From assembly GCF_963682185.1 (NCBI RefSeq), contig NZ_OY821667.1:912109-976108 (forward strand): 64,000 bases of DNA, given 5' to 3'. Below, piece by piece: positions 44,227 through 53,131 of this stretch. The notes below the pieces were generated by a model. That model did not search any database. It was given only the letters and a program-made list of their open reading frames with translations, and was not told where the DNA came from. The DNA is from an uncultured Cohaesibacter sp. Lineage in GTDB: Bacteria > Pseudomonadota > Alphaproteobacteria > Rhizobiales > Cohaesibacteraceae. Each line of letters starts with the position of its first letter. The stretch's first letter is position 1. A program made the position numbers and the translations under genes.

Positions 44227-44569
44227 TCCATTACAAGAAAACAAGCAATACTCTGAGAAAAAAGATATATTTTAATTTTGTTCCACCCTTGTTCTCAAGG
44301 GAAAACTTCTTCTTTTTCAGCATCTTCTCTCCGCAAATAACATGTGGAGAATTACGACATGATTCGTCCAGAGGCCGAAAGACAGCCATCTTCACTGAGT
44401 GTAGACAAGCAAACAACTCCCGACAAAACGCCTAGACAAATGGCACATTCACGACATGTCATGTATGGTTTGCGACAATATTTTCCTATTTTCATCACAA
44501 ATCCCCCAAAAATGCCTCGAAAATAAAGAGCTATTCGTCTGGCACAGAATTTGCTACTCAATTTTCAAG

Positions 44570-44594
44570 CGATATGAAGTCAATATACATAACG
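44570..44594 (+). promoter_or_regulatory. ModE-box candidate upstream of modE
   Basis: CGATAT, 13 nt, then ATAACG, with TACATAACG at its right end like the E. coli ModE site (CGTTAT-N12-ATAACG). It ends 15 nt before the chosen modE start, consistent with autoregulation. Confidence 0.5.
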
Positions 44595-44609
44595 CAAGAA
44601 AGCAGCAGC

Positions 44610-45425
44610 ATGACGAGACAACCTCAATCGGTACGCCCTATTCTCTCCTTCCTTGACAAGGCCGGTCACAGGGCGAGTGCAGAACGCTTTGCTCTCTTGT
44701 CCGAGATTGACCGAGAAGGTTCCATCTCGGCTGCGGCCAAAAAACTAAACATCAGTTACAAGGCCGCCTGGGATGCAGTCAATGCACTCAACAACCTGTT
44801 CAGCACCCCTCTTGTAAACGCAAAGCCCGGCGGCAAAAGGGGGGGCGGCGCCATCCTCACTGATGAAGGCCGCAGGGCGCTGGAGGCCCACAGCCACCTC
44901 ACTGATCGTCTTAATGCCTTTCTTGCAGAGATCGAACAGGACATCTGCGGCAATCCCGGCAGTTCGCCTGTCACCACCCCCCTGCTATGGAGTTTTGCCA
45001 TGCGCACCAGTGCCCGTAACGTGTTCCACGGTATCGTCGAAGGAGTCATCCCCGGAGCCGTCAATTCAGAAATCAGCCTTCGCGTATCAGAACAATCAGT
45101 ATTGACCACTGTGATCACCAATAAGAGCGCAGAAAATCTGGGCTTGCGCGTTGGCGGCGAAGCCTTCGCCCTCATTAAGGCTTCAACCCCCGTGTTGATG
45201 GCTGATACCGAAGGCGCACGCCTCTCCGCCCGCAACCAGATCAGAGGCACGGTCACTTCGGTCGAGCCCGGAGCCGTGAACAGCGAGATACAGCTCGACA
45301 TCGGCAATAGCAAAACCCTGGCGGTTGTTGTCACGCGTCAAAGCGCCGAAAGCCTTGCCATCAAACCCGGCGACAAGATGCGCGCCATCATCAAGGCATC
45401 TCAAATTATCCTCGGCGTCGAATAA
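44610..45425 (+). CDS. modE: Molybdate-responsive regulator ModE
   Basis: A protein of 271 residues. An N-terminal winged HTH (G-S-I-S-A-A-A-K-K-L-N-I-S-Y-K-A-A-W) precedes two Mop/TOBE repeats (S-A-R-N-V-F-H-G and S-A-R-N-Q-I-R-G, each followed by a G-A-V-N-S-E-I strand) that bind molybdate. It represses molybdate uptake when molybdate is plentiful. The longer frame from 44574 would put the operator-like element inside the gene and is rejected. modA starts 59 nt after the stop. Confidence 0.93.
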   Translation: MTRQPQSVRPILSFLDKAGHRASAERFALLSEIDREGSISAAAKKLNISYKAAWDAVNALNNLFSTPLVNAKPGGKRGGGAILTDEGRRALEAHSHLTDRLNAFLAEIEQDICGNPGSSPVTTPLLWSFAMRTSARNVFHGIVEGVIPGAVNSEISLRVSEQSVLTTVITNKSAENLGLRVGGEAFALIKASTPVLMADTEGARLSARNQIRGTVTSVEPGAVNSEIQLDIGNSKTLAVVVTRQSAESLAIKPGDKMRAIIKASQIILGVE

Positions 45426-45484
45426 CAATCTGTTCAAACATCCCATTTCATCCCCACCCATCCACATCGAAAGGCATCATCTCC

Positions 45485-46249
45485 ATGAGTTTATCTTTCA
45501 AAACGCTCCTCTCTTTATCCGCCTTAACGCTCTCTGTCGTAAGCCTTGCTGGCCCATCCCATGCCGCAGACACCAAGGTGGCCGTCGCGGCGAACTTCAC
45601 CGCCGCAGCCAAGGAAATCGCCACGGCCTTCGCCGCAGAAACAGACCACACCGCAACGCTCAGCTTTGGCTCCACCGGCAAGCTCTATACCCAGATTGCC
45701 AACGGAGCCCCCTTCTCGGTGTTTCTGGCAGCGGATCAGGCTCGCCCGATCAAGACCGAGACAGAAGGTCTGGCCGTACCCGATAGCCGCTTCACCTACG
45801 CCCAGGGCAAAATCGTGCTGTACAGCACAAATCCCGATCTGGTTGATAGCGAAGGTGCCGTTCTGAAGCAGCCTGATAAATTCCACAAGCTCGCCATCGC
45901 CAATCCCAAGACAGCCCCCTATGGCGCCGCCGCCATGGAAACCCTCGACAAGCTGAACGTCCCGGCAGCCGTTATGGATGCTCTGGTGCAGGGTGACAGT
46001 ATTTCGCAAACCCACCAGTTCGTCGCTTCCGGCAATGCGCAGCTTGGCTTTGTTGCCCTGTCTCAGGTCGTCAACAACAAAGAAGGCTCCCAATGGGTCG
46101 TCCCTGCAGATCTTTACACTCCCATCAAGCAGGATGCGGTCTTGCTCAAAACCGGTTCAAACAAAGAAGCCGCCAAGGCGTTCCTCGCCTTTCTCAAAGG
46201 GAAAACCGCAAAGGAAATCATCCTCAAATTCGGCTATGGTGTCGAATAG
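45485..46249 (+). CDS. modA: Molybdate-binding protein ModA
   Basis: A protein of 254 residues. Residues 1-27 are a signal peptide (ends G-P-S-H-A). The mature start V-A-V-A-A-N-F-T-A-A-A-K-E-I, then S-F-G-S-T-G-K-L-Y and the A-I-A-N-P-K-T-A-P-Y-G segment are those of ModA. It binds molybdate or tungstate in the periplasm. Confidence 0.95.
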   Translation: MSLSFKTLLSLSALTLSVVSLAGPSHAADTKVAVAANFTAAAKEIATAFAAETDHTATLSFGSTGKLYTQIANGAPFSVFLAADQARPIKTETEGLAVPDSRFTYAQGKIVLYSTNPDLVDSEGAVLKQPDKFHKLAIANPKTAPYGAAAMETLDKLNVPAAVMDALVQGDSISQTHQFVASGNAQLGFVALSQVVNNKEGSQWVVPADLYTPIKQDAVLLKTGSNKEAAKAFLAFLKGKTAKEIILKFGYGVE

Positions 46250-46301
46250 CACCCCGGCGATCACTTGAAGGGCCATAAAAGAACAAGAAGGGAGACAAGC
46301 A

Positions 46302-46967
46302 GTGCTGGAAGCCATAACCCTGACACTGGAACTGGCGATCACCGTCACCATTCTGCTGCTGATCATCGGCACGCCGATTGCCTGGTGGCTCGCCAGATCA
46401 AAAAGCTGGTGGAAGGAGGTGGTCGGCACACTGGTCTCCCTGCCGCTCGTGCTACCGCCAACCGTGCTCGGCTTCTATCTGTTGCTGGCGCTCGGGCCAA
46501 ACAGCATACTCGGTCGCTCCATAGCGGCGGTGGTCGGGCACACCTTGCCCTTCACCTTCGCTGGCCTCGTCGTGGCCTCCATCATCTACTCCCTGCCCTT
46601 CATGGTTCAGCCGGTGCGCAATGCCTTTGAAGCCATCGGAGAGCGGCCACTGGAGGTGGCCTCCACCCTGCGCGCGTCACCTCTGGATTGCTTCTTCTCC
46701 GTCGTGCTGCCACTGGCAAGACCCGGCCTCATCACCGGCACCATCCTCAGCTTTGCCCACACGGTGGGAGAGTTCGGGGTCGTATTGATGATCGGCGGCA
46801 ACATCCCCGGCGAGACAAAGGTGCTCTCCATCGCCATTTATGATTATGTCGAGACACTGGAGTGGAACAAGGCCCACATTCTGGCTGGCGGCATGCTTGT
46901 CTTCTCCTTCCTTGTCATCTTCAGCACGACGACCATCGAGAAGCGTTTAAGGAGGCGCATGCAATGA
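46302..46967 (+). CDS. modB: Molybdate ABC permease ModB
   Basis: A protein of 221 residues, five to six membrane helices. [15 protein letters not shown] and the E-A-I-G loop contacting ModC are present. The start is GTG with an AAGGGAG site. Its stop overlaps the modC start. Confidence 0.94.
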   Translation: MLEAITLTLELAITVTILLLIIGTPIAWWLARSKSWWKEVVGTLVSLPLVLPPTVLGFYLLLALGPNSILGRSIAAVVGHTLPFTFAGLVVASIIYSLPFMVQPVRNAFEAIGERPLEVASTLRASPLDCFFSVVLPLARPGLITGTILSFAHTVGEFGVVLMIGGNIPGETKVLSIAIYDYVETLEWNKAHILAGGMLVFSFLVIFSTTTIEKRLRRRMQ

Positions 46968-48109
46968 CCGGCCCCCTTCTCTCATTCACTCATCAGGATA
47001 AGCAGTCCGATATGATCTCAGCCCACTTTAAGGGCCCTCAGGGTAGCTTCATGCTGGACGCGGCCTTTGCGCTGCCTGCCGCCGGCATCACCGCCCTGTT
47101 TGGCCCCTCGGGCTGTGGCAAGACCAGCGTCCTGCGCTGTATTGCCGGGCTCAATGCCATGAAAGAGGGTTTCTTTTCCCTCAAGGGCGACATCTGGCAA
47201 GACAAATCCAGCTTCCTGCCTGCCCACAAGCGCCCCGTCGGTTATGTCTTTCAGGAAGCAAGCCTCTTTCCCCATCTCTCCGTCGAGCAGAATCTCGTCT
47301 ATGGGCAAAAGCGCAGCCGCCCCCTTGATCCGTCCGACACGGCCCGACTTGATCAGAATGATGTCATCGAGTTACTCGGCATCGGGCCGCTGCTCAAGCG
47401 CTCTCCCAACAAGCTCTCGGGTGGGGAACGTCAGCGGGTGGCCATCGGCCGTGCCCTTCTCTCCTGTCCCAGCATCCTGCTCATGGATGAACCCATGGCC
47501 GCGCTCGACCGCTTCAGCAAGAACGAGATTCTGCCCTATCTGGAGCGGCTGCATGATGAACTGAAGATCCCCATGCTCTATGTCAGTCATGACATTGGAG
47601 AAGTGGAACGCCTCGCCGACCAAATGGTTTTGATGGAACAGGGCAAGGTCAAGGCCGCCGGACCGCTGCAGTCCCTCCTGTCCAATCCCGACCTGTCACT
47701 TGCGAGCATGCCAGATGCAGCCTCCGTTCTTGGCGGCACCCTCACCGCAATGGATGATGCCTTTGGCATCAGCACCATCATGGTCTCCGGGCTTCCCTTT
47801 TATGTCCCAGGCGTCAAGGGCCCCATCAAACGGCCCATCCGCCTCAGGATCGAGGCCAGCGATGTCGCCCTCTCCCGACACATGCCTGAAGGCTCATCGT
47901 CCATCCTCAACACCCCGACCGTCACCATCGAGACCATCCAGCCCTTCGGCAACCATATGGCCAACATATTCCTTACTCTGGGCGAAGATCTGGACCGACA
48001 AACCCTCATAGCCCGCATCTCAAACAAAAGCCTCCACGCTCTCGACCTAAAGGTCGATGACAGGCTTCAGGCCATGATCAAATCTGTGTCAATGGTGAGA
48101 GAAGTCTAA
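46964..48109 (+). CDS. modC: Molybdate ABC ATPase ModC
   Basis: A protein of 381 residues. Walker [10 protein letters not shown], signature L-S-G-G-E-R-Q-R, Walker B L-L-M-D-E-P and the switch His are followed by a C-terminal Mop/TOBE domain of about 120 residues. The start ATG overlaps the modB stop; the longer frame from 46862 lies inside modB and is rejected. Confidence 0.95.
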   Translation: MTGPLLSFTHQDKQSDMISAHFKGPQGSFMLDAAFALPAAGITALFGPSGCGKTSVLRCIAGLNAMKEGFFSLKGDIWQDKSSFLPAHKRPVGYVFQEASLFPHLSVEQNLVYGQKRSRPLDPSDTARLDQNDVIELLGIGPLLKRSPNKLSGGERQRVAIGRALLSCPSILLMDEPMAALDRFSKNEILPYLERLHDELKIPMLYVSHDIGEVERLADQMVLMEQGKVKAAGPLQSLLSNPDLSLASMPDAASVLGGTLTAMDDAFGISTIMVSGLPFYVPGVKGPIKRPIRLRIEASDVALSRHMPEGSSSILNTPTVTIETIQPFGNHMANIFLTLGEDLDRQTLIARISNKSLHALDLKVDDRLQAMIKSVSMVREV

Positions 48110-48134
48110 CCTTCCCACCAAAGCGCCCAATAAA

Positions 48135-48168
48135 AATGCCCGCGCCTCATGAAAAAGGTGCGGGCATT
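48135..48168. terminator. Bidirectional terminator between modC and the TRAP genes
   Basis: AATGCCCGCGCCT pairs with AGGTGCGGGCATT (one G-U pair) across 8 nt. The minus strand has TTTTATT after it. Confidence 0.85.
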
Positions 48169-48192
48169 CGGCTTTGGAAGAAAGCCTGAGGA

Positions 48193-50064
48193 TCAGAAGT
48201 AAGGTTCAGTAACCCAAGGGACACAGGCCACAATGATCACCGATACGAGGATCGCGAACATGTAAGGCCAGATCGCCTTCATGGCCTTGTCAGGCTCAAT
48301 GCCACCAATCGCACAGGCCTGATAGAAGCCGATACCAAGAGGCGGAACGAACAGGCCAAGGCTCATGGACAGAACCATCATGATGGCATAATGCACACCA
48401 CCAATGCCAAGCTCCAAAGCAATCGGGAATAGCAGAGGCGCAAACACCACAACCGCCGGAATGCCTTCAAGCACACTGCCAAGGATCGCGAAGACCACAA
48501 TGGACAGAGCCATGAAACCGAAGGCACCGCCAGGCATCTGTTCCATCGCTGCTGCCAGCTGATGAGAGAAACCGGATTGGGTCAAAGCCCACGCCATGGC
48601 CGTTGCCGTGCCCAGAATGATCATGATCGCACCGGAAAGCGCCAGCGAATTGCATAGCATCTTCCACATGCGCCCGACCGGGAACTTGCGGTAAAGCAGG
48701 ATCGAAACCAGCAGAGTGTAGACGATACCAACAGTCGCCACCTCGGTTGCCGTTGCAATCCCGGCCACCACGGCGACACGGATAACAGCAAGCAGCAGGA
48801 AGGCTGGCAGAGCGTTGAGAATTGCAAACAGGATCTGCTTGCGGCTGGCCCGTTTGGCTTCGCTGACATCTTCATCGCGCGAACGGAAGTAAGCAACGAT
48901 GAGCAGGCCGATAGCACCAAGAGCCGCCGGAATAAGGCCGCCGGTAAACAGAGCCGCAATGGAAACACCGGTCACAGAGCCAACCGTGATGAGCACGATG
49001 GATGGTGGAATGGTTTCGCCCATGGCAGCTGACGATGACAGCAGACCGATCAGTTCGCCCGGCTCCTTGCCGCGCTTCTGCATTTCAGGCAGCAACACCG
49101 GAGCGATGGCGGCCATATCGGCAGCTTTCGAGCCGGAAATACCGGAAACCAGATACATGGCACCAACGAGCACGTAGGACAGACCACCCTTGAAGTGGGC
49201 AACCAAAGACGCCAGCACATTGACCAGAGCAGCCGCCAGACCCGTCACTTCGATGAGCAGCCCAAGCAGCACGAACAGCGGAATGGAGAGCAATACGAAG
49301 CCCGACATGCCTTCGTCCATGCGGCTGATCACAATCACCATCGGCATATAGGTCATGAATTTGAGATAGACGACCGTGGCCAGACCGAAAGCAACCGCGA
49401 TGGGCGCCCCACCAAAGACCAATGCCGCCAGACCAACACCAAAGAAGATGATCAGGTTGAAGTTTTCCATATTCTCAAGCTGAGGCAGGAAGACATTCAG
49501 CAGAATTGCGCAAACCGCGATGACCGCAACCCCGAACAGGAAGTCAGACACCTTGGCCTTCTGGATCAGCTGCAGAACCGCAACGATCATCATCAGGGTA
49601 AGACCGACAAACATGGCCCCCGAGCGCACCGTATCGGGCAACTGCAAGGCTGGAGTTGTGATCATCATCTGACCGATGGAATGTTCAAGGGCAGGATGGA
49701 TGAGCAACCCGAGGAACAGAATGACACACATGGATGCCAAAGTGTTGATACGGGATTGCCAGCGTTTTGGCGCCAATCCGACAACCACAGTCAGATGCAT
49801 GTGGCCGCCCTTGTGTTGAGCCACGACGGCCCCGAACATGCTCAGCCACAAAAACAGGATGGTAGCCAATTCATCCGACCAGACCAGTGGAGAATGCAGG
49901 GCGTAGCGAAATGCTACGCCTGCAAAGAGAACCACGACCTCCAACCCCAGAAAGATGGCTCCAGGGATTTCGACAACGAGCGCAATCCATTGTTCTAGCT
50001 TTGCGCAAAAGTCACGAAAAGAGGACAGCCCATCTTCCGAATTCGTTTCAACGATAGTCGACAT
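48193..50064 (-). CDS. TRAP transporter permease, fused small and large subunits (DctQM)
   Basis: A protein of 623 residues. Residues 1-170 form the four-helix small subunit (DctQ type); residues 190-623 form the large subunit (DctM type), whose A-I-A-P-V-L-L-P-E-M and G-E-T-I-P-P-S-I-V-L-I motifs are visible. About 16 membrane segments. It imports an organic acid with sodium, using the binding protein just upstream (9 nt apart). The fusion avoids a separate dctQ gene. Confidence 0.92.
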   Translation of the reverse strand: MSTIVETNSEDGLSSFRDFCAKLEQWIALVVEIPGAIFLGLEVVVLFAGVAFRYALHSPLVWSDELATILFLWLSMFGAVVAQHKGGHMHLTVVVGLAPKRWQSRINTLASMCVILFLGLLIHPALEHSIGQMMITTPALQLPDTVRSGAMFVGLTLMMIVAVLQLIQKAKVSDFLFGVAVIAVCAILLNVFLPQLENMENFNLIIFFGVGLAALVFGGAPIAVAFGLATVVYLKFMTYMPMVIVISRMDEGMSGFVLLSIPLFVLLGLLIEVTGLAAALVNVLASLVAHFKGGLSYVLVGAMYLVSGISGSKAADMAAIAPVLLPEMQKRGKEPGELIGLLSSSAAMGETIPPSIVLITVGSVTGVSIAALFTGGLIPAALGAIGLLIVAYFRSRDEDVSEAKRASRKQILFAILNALPAFLLLAVIRVAVVAGIATATEVATVGIVYTLLVSILLYRKFPVGRMWKMLCNSLALSGAIMIILGTATAMAWALTQSGFSHQLAAAMEQMPGGAFGFMALSIVVFAILGSVLEGIPAVVVFAPLLFPIALELGIGGVHYAIMMVLSMSLGLFVPPLGIGFYQACAIGGIEPDKAMKAIWPYMFAILVSVIIVACVPWVTEPYF

Positions 50065-50073
50065 AATTATTCC

Positions 50074-51093
50074 TTAGCCGAGCTTGCCAGAGTATTTTTC
50101 AAGAAGGCTCCAAGCCTTATCACCGAACTTCTCTTGCCACTTGGAATAGAAATCGGTCTTGTTCAGAGCTTCAACGAATGGTTTCGGATCAGGACGAGTG
50201 ATGGTCATGCCCTTGGATTCCAGATCAGCCTGAACCGAAGCGTTCAGCTTGGAAATGTCATCGCGTTGCTTGAGACCACAATCATTCAGAATGCCTTCGG
50301 CGATAGTCTGGATATCTTCCGGCAGGCGCTTCCAGGTCAGACCACTGGCAACGAACAGATAGCCGTCCCAGATGTGATTGGTCAGCATGGCGTATTTCTG
50401 GACTTCATAAAGCTTGGCGGTCTGGATGATCGGCAGAGGGTTTTCCTGAGCGTCCATCACATGCGTCTGCAAAGAGGTGTAAACCTCGGAGAACTGCATA
50501 CTGGTTGGAGCTGCACCCAGCGCTTCAAACAGGCTGATGGAAAGCTGACTGACCGGCACACGGATCTTGATGCCATGCAGATCTTCCGGAGATTCCACAG
50601 CCGCTTCAGAGGTGGTCAACTGGCGGAAGCCATTGTCCCAGACGGTGCGCATCATATGCAGGCCGGCCTTTTCGATTTCCTCGCCAACATAACCACCAAG
50701 GTCGCCATCCATGGCAGCCCATACATGATCATAGTCCGGGAAGGCAAAGCCCACAGCGTTGATCGGAGCAACAGGAACGAGCGTTGCGATCACCAGAGCG
50801 GACGGCGTGAAAAAGTCAATCGCGCCAAAACGGACCTGATTGAGCATGTCGGTGTCACCACCGAGCTGGTTGCTTGGGAAGATCTTAATGTCCAGATCGC
50901 CGTTGGTTTCCTCTTTGATGCGCTTGGATGCTTCAGCAGCGCGCACATTCAACGGATGGGACAGAGGAAGGTTGTTACCATATTTATATACGAATTTGGA
51001 TTTTGCCTCTGCACGGATGTGCGGCATAGCCAACGTGGCCGGTACGGCCAGGGCTGCGGACTTCAACAGATTTCGTCTGCTAATGTTTGCCAT
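50074..51093 (-). CDS. TRAP transporter substrate-binding protein (DctP family)
   Basis: A protein of 339 residues. A twin-arginine signal (S-R-R-N-L-L-K) in residues 5-28 exports it folded. The mature part has the D-L-D-I-K-I-F-P-S-N-Q-L-G-G and the P-E-D-L-H-G-I-K-I-R-V-P core with the conserved carboxylate-binding Arg. The ligand is probably a sugar acid, judged from neighbours. Divergent from the VOC gene. Confidence 0.92.
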   Translation of the reverse strand: MANISRRNLLKSAALAVPATLAMPHIRAEAKSKFVYKYGNNLPLSHPLNVRAAEASKRIKEETNGDLDIKIFPSNQLGGDTDMLNQVRFGAIDFFTPSALVIATLVPVAPINAVGFAFPDYDHVWAAMDGDLGGYVGEEIEKAGLHMMRTVWDNGFRQLTTSEAAVESPEDLHGIKIRVPVSQLSISLFEALGAAPTSMQFSEVYTSLQTHVMDAQENPLPIIQTAKLYEVQKYAMLTNHIWDGYLFVASGLTWKRLPEDIQTIAEGILNDCGLKQRDDISKLNASVQADLESKGMTITRPDPKPFVEALNKTDFYSKWQEKFGDKAWSLLEKYSGKLG

Positions 51094-51161
51094 GATTTCT
51101 TCTCCCTAATAAAGGCATCTAAAAAGGGTTCAGTTCGCAACTGCGTGACGCCTCTAGATTT

Positions 51162-51180
51162 GTAACATAATATCTGTTAC
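51162..51180. promoter_or_regulatory. Palindromic operator GTAACATAATATCTGTTAC
   Basis: GTAACA and TGTTAC flank TAATATC in the divergent region between the TRAP genes and the VOC gene. ACATAATATCTGTTA recurs at 53012-53026 before the kinase gene. Confidence 0.6.
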
Positions 51181-51222
51181 GTTCCTTGTCCATAGATGTT
51201 TTATTCTCTCGGGAGTTAAAAA

Positions 51223-51792
51223 ATGAGTAGGTTCTTCGGTGAGGTACGCCAGATCGGCTATGTCGTCAAAAATATTGAAGAAGCAATGGAGTTCTGGTCC
51301 AAGACACTTGGCATAGGCCCTTGGTTTTACGCAGAAAAAATCGCTGATAAGGACTTCTACTACAAAGGAGAATTGTCCCCGATCGAGCGCTCTGTCGCCC
51401 TCGCAAATTCTGGGTATATTCAGATGGAGCTTGTGCAACAATTGAATGATGCCCCCTCTATGTACCTTGATTTTCTCAATGCAGGCCGCACTGGCGCCCA
51501 GCATTTTGCCTATTGGACTCGCAACTACACAGAGGATCTGGCACGCCTGACGGCACAGGGTTTGACCGTTGGAATGAACGGCGCTGTGGGAGACGACGGC
51601 CGTTATTGCTACTTCGAAACGGAGTTCCATCCAGGCACAGTGATCGAATTATCCGAGGTAAACGGGCCAAAAGGCACGCTTTTCAAGACAATTCGTGACG
51701 CCAGCATCGATTGGGATGGAACAGATCCTATCCGCCCATTCCCGGATCTTTCCACCCTTCCGGTGACCGATCCCGAAGATTTCCCCATCTGA
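51223..51792 (+). CDS. VOC-superfamily (glyoxalase-fold) protein
   Basis: A protein of 189 residues. The first half has I-G-Y-V-V-K-N-I-E-E-A-M-E-F-W and the second F-A-Y-W-T-R-N-Y-T-E-D-L, two VOC modules with possible metal ligands His (Q-H-F-A) and Glu (V-I-E-L). The family covers isomerases, lyases and dioxygenases, so the reaction is open. Divergent placement with the TRAP genes ties it to the same substrate. Confidence 0.75.
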   Translation: MSRFFGEVRQIGYVVKNIEEAMEFWSKTLGIGPWFYAEKIADKDFYYKGELSPIERSVALANSGYIQMELVQQLNDAPSMYLDFLNAGRTGAQHFAYWTRNYTEDLARLTAQGLTVGMNGAVGDDGRYCYFETEFHPGTVIELSEVNGPKGTLFKTIRDASIDWDGTDPIRPFPDLSTLPVTDPEDFPI

Positions 51793-51840
51793 AACTTCGG
51801 CATAGCATGGGCCTAAAGGCCATTCACCACCCATAATAAG

Positions 51841-51876
51841 AAAGCCCGCTCAAACGATGTTTGAGCGGGCTTTTCC
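51841..51876. terminator. Strong terminator between the VOC and PdxA2-type genes
   Basis: AAAGCCCGCTCAAAC and GTTTGAGCGGGCTTT form a perfect 15-bp stem around GAT, followed by TCC on the plus strand and TTATTATGGG on the minus strand. Confidence 0.9.
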
Positions 51877-51953
51877 TTGTCAAAATTGCGTAATATCACA
51901 TATCAGGCGTGACAAATACCAAAATTACTCACCACGTAACACGCTGCCATAAC

Positions 51954-52928
51954 TCATTTCACAGGCTTCATCTTGCGCGCCATAGCAATGGCCGCTTTCA
52001 TATTATCCGGACGCGCAAGACCACCCTTCCAGGCGATATCAAAAGCAGTGCCGTGATCCACTGAAGTGCGCAAAATCGGCAGCCCTGCCGTGATATTCAC
52101 ACAGTCATGCCCGCCAATCAGCTTCGCAGGAATATGCCCCTGATCGTGATATTGGGCGACGACAATATCAAACTTCCCTTCAATCGCCTGCTCAAAGACC
52201 AGATCCCCCGGAATCGGATCAGACACATTCATCCCCTCGGCTCTTGCCAGCTTGATAGCAGGAATAACCTGCGTGTCGTCTTCGGTGCCATAATGGCCGT
52301 TTTCTCCGCAATGCGGGTTGATTCCAGCCACCCCGATCCGCGGCTCGGCAATCCCTGTGGTCAATACATGCTGATTCGCAATACGGATGGTCTCCAACAC
52401 AGACTCTGTCGTACACAGGGTTACAGCATCAGCCAGAGACACATGGGTCGAGACGTGGATGACAGAGAGCTTCGGCCCGGCCAGCACGGCGAAATTCTTC
52501 TTCACACCCGTGAAAAGCTTTAGCAATCCAGCGTGACCACTCAGATTATAGCCCGCTTCCCGCAGCGCGGTTTTATGCAGAGATGCGGTACAAACCACGT
52601 CGATTTCTTCAGCCAAGGCCATATCCACCGCCTTTTTCACACAGCGGCAAGCGGCCTCTCCCGCATCAGGCTGGATCTCGCCGGGCTTGATGGATTCGGC
52701 ATTGGGCGCATCCACCTGAACCAGCGGCACATCCCCTTCCGGCACATCGCCTTCCGACACAAACTGAAAATCCGCGCCAATCATGTCGCGCGCGCGTTCC
52801 ATAAACAAGCGATCACCAATGACAATCACCCCGGCACGTTCCTCTGCCGTCATATCCTGCAAGGCCTTGCAGACGACCTCGGGCCCGATCCCCGCAGGAT
52901 CTCCCATAGTCAGACCAATCTTGTTCAT
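51954..52928 (-). CDS. PdxA2-type 4-phospho-threonate dehydrogenase
   Basis: A protein of 324 residues. Metal ligands His162 (T-H-V-S-L), His206 (N-P-H-C-G-E) and His261 (Y-H-D-Q-G-H) are as in PdxA, with the G-D-P-A-G-I-G-P-E N-terminus. PdxA2 forms next to a DUF1537 kinase oxidise and decarboxylate 4-phospho-D-threonate (or D-erythronate) to DHAP; the neighbouring kinase supports that over vitamin B6 synthesis. The shared 12-mer lies 19 nt upstream. Confidence 0.85.
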   Translation of the reverse strand: MNKIGLTMGDPAGIGPEVVCKALQDMTAEERAGVIVIGDRLFMERARDMIGADFQFVSEGDVPEGDVPLVQVDAPNAESIKPGEIQPDAGEAACRCVKKAVDMALAEEIDVVCTASLHKTALREAGYNLSGHAGLLKLFTGVKKNFAVLAGPKLSVIHVSTHVSLADAVTLCTTESVLETIRIANQHVLTTGIAEPRIGVAGINPHCGENGHYGTEDDTQVIPAIKLARAEGMNVSDPIPGDLVFEQAIEGKFDIVVAQYHDQGHIPAKLIGGHDCVNITAGLPILRTSVDHGTAFDIAWKGGLARPDNMKAAIAMARKMKPVK

Positions 52929-52946
52929 ATTCTCAACTCCAAAAAG

Positions 52947-52958
52947 TAGTCAGTCAGT
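52947..52958 (-). repeat. Shared 12-mer TAGTCAGTCAGT, second copy
   Basis: It lies 19 nt upstream of the PdxA2-type ATG. Same orientation to its gene as the copy at 29209-29220. Confidence 0.5.
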
Positions 52959-53011
52959 CACCAATGGTACGCCCAAATCCAATTTATGCACACCCATTGA
53001 CGAGATACATC

Positions 53012-53026
53012 ACATAATATCTGTTA
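53012..53026. promoter_or_regulatory. Operator-like motif ACATAATATCTGTTA
   Basis: It lies in the divergent region between the PdxA2-type gene and the kinase, identical over 15 bp to part of the palindrome at 51162-51180. Confidence 0.6.
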
Positions 53027-53131
53027 TATTTTACGCCAAGCCTGTTGTCTATCGAGATTTTTGTGATACAAATCAGTTATCCAAGGCGACAAAACGACGA
53101 CAAATTGAAGTCCAAGAGGCATATTCAGACC

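Larger units (their letters stand above)
44163..44609. other. Divergent region between recA and modE
   Basis: About 450 nt. It holds the recA promoter side with the SOS-box candidate (44212-44226) and, near modE, the ModE-box candidate (44570-44594). No gene is recognised. Confidence 0.5.

Noticed and set aside
49195-49998. Plus-strand frame of 267 codons, very Gln/His-rich
   Set aside because: Composition is that of an antisense frame of a membrane protein (the TRAP permease).
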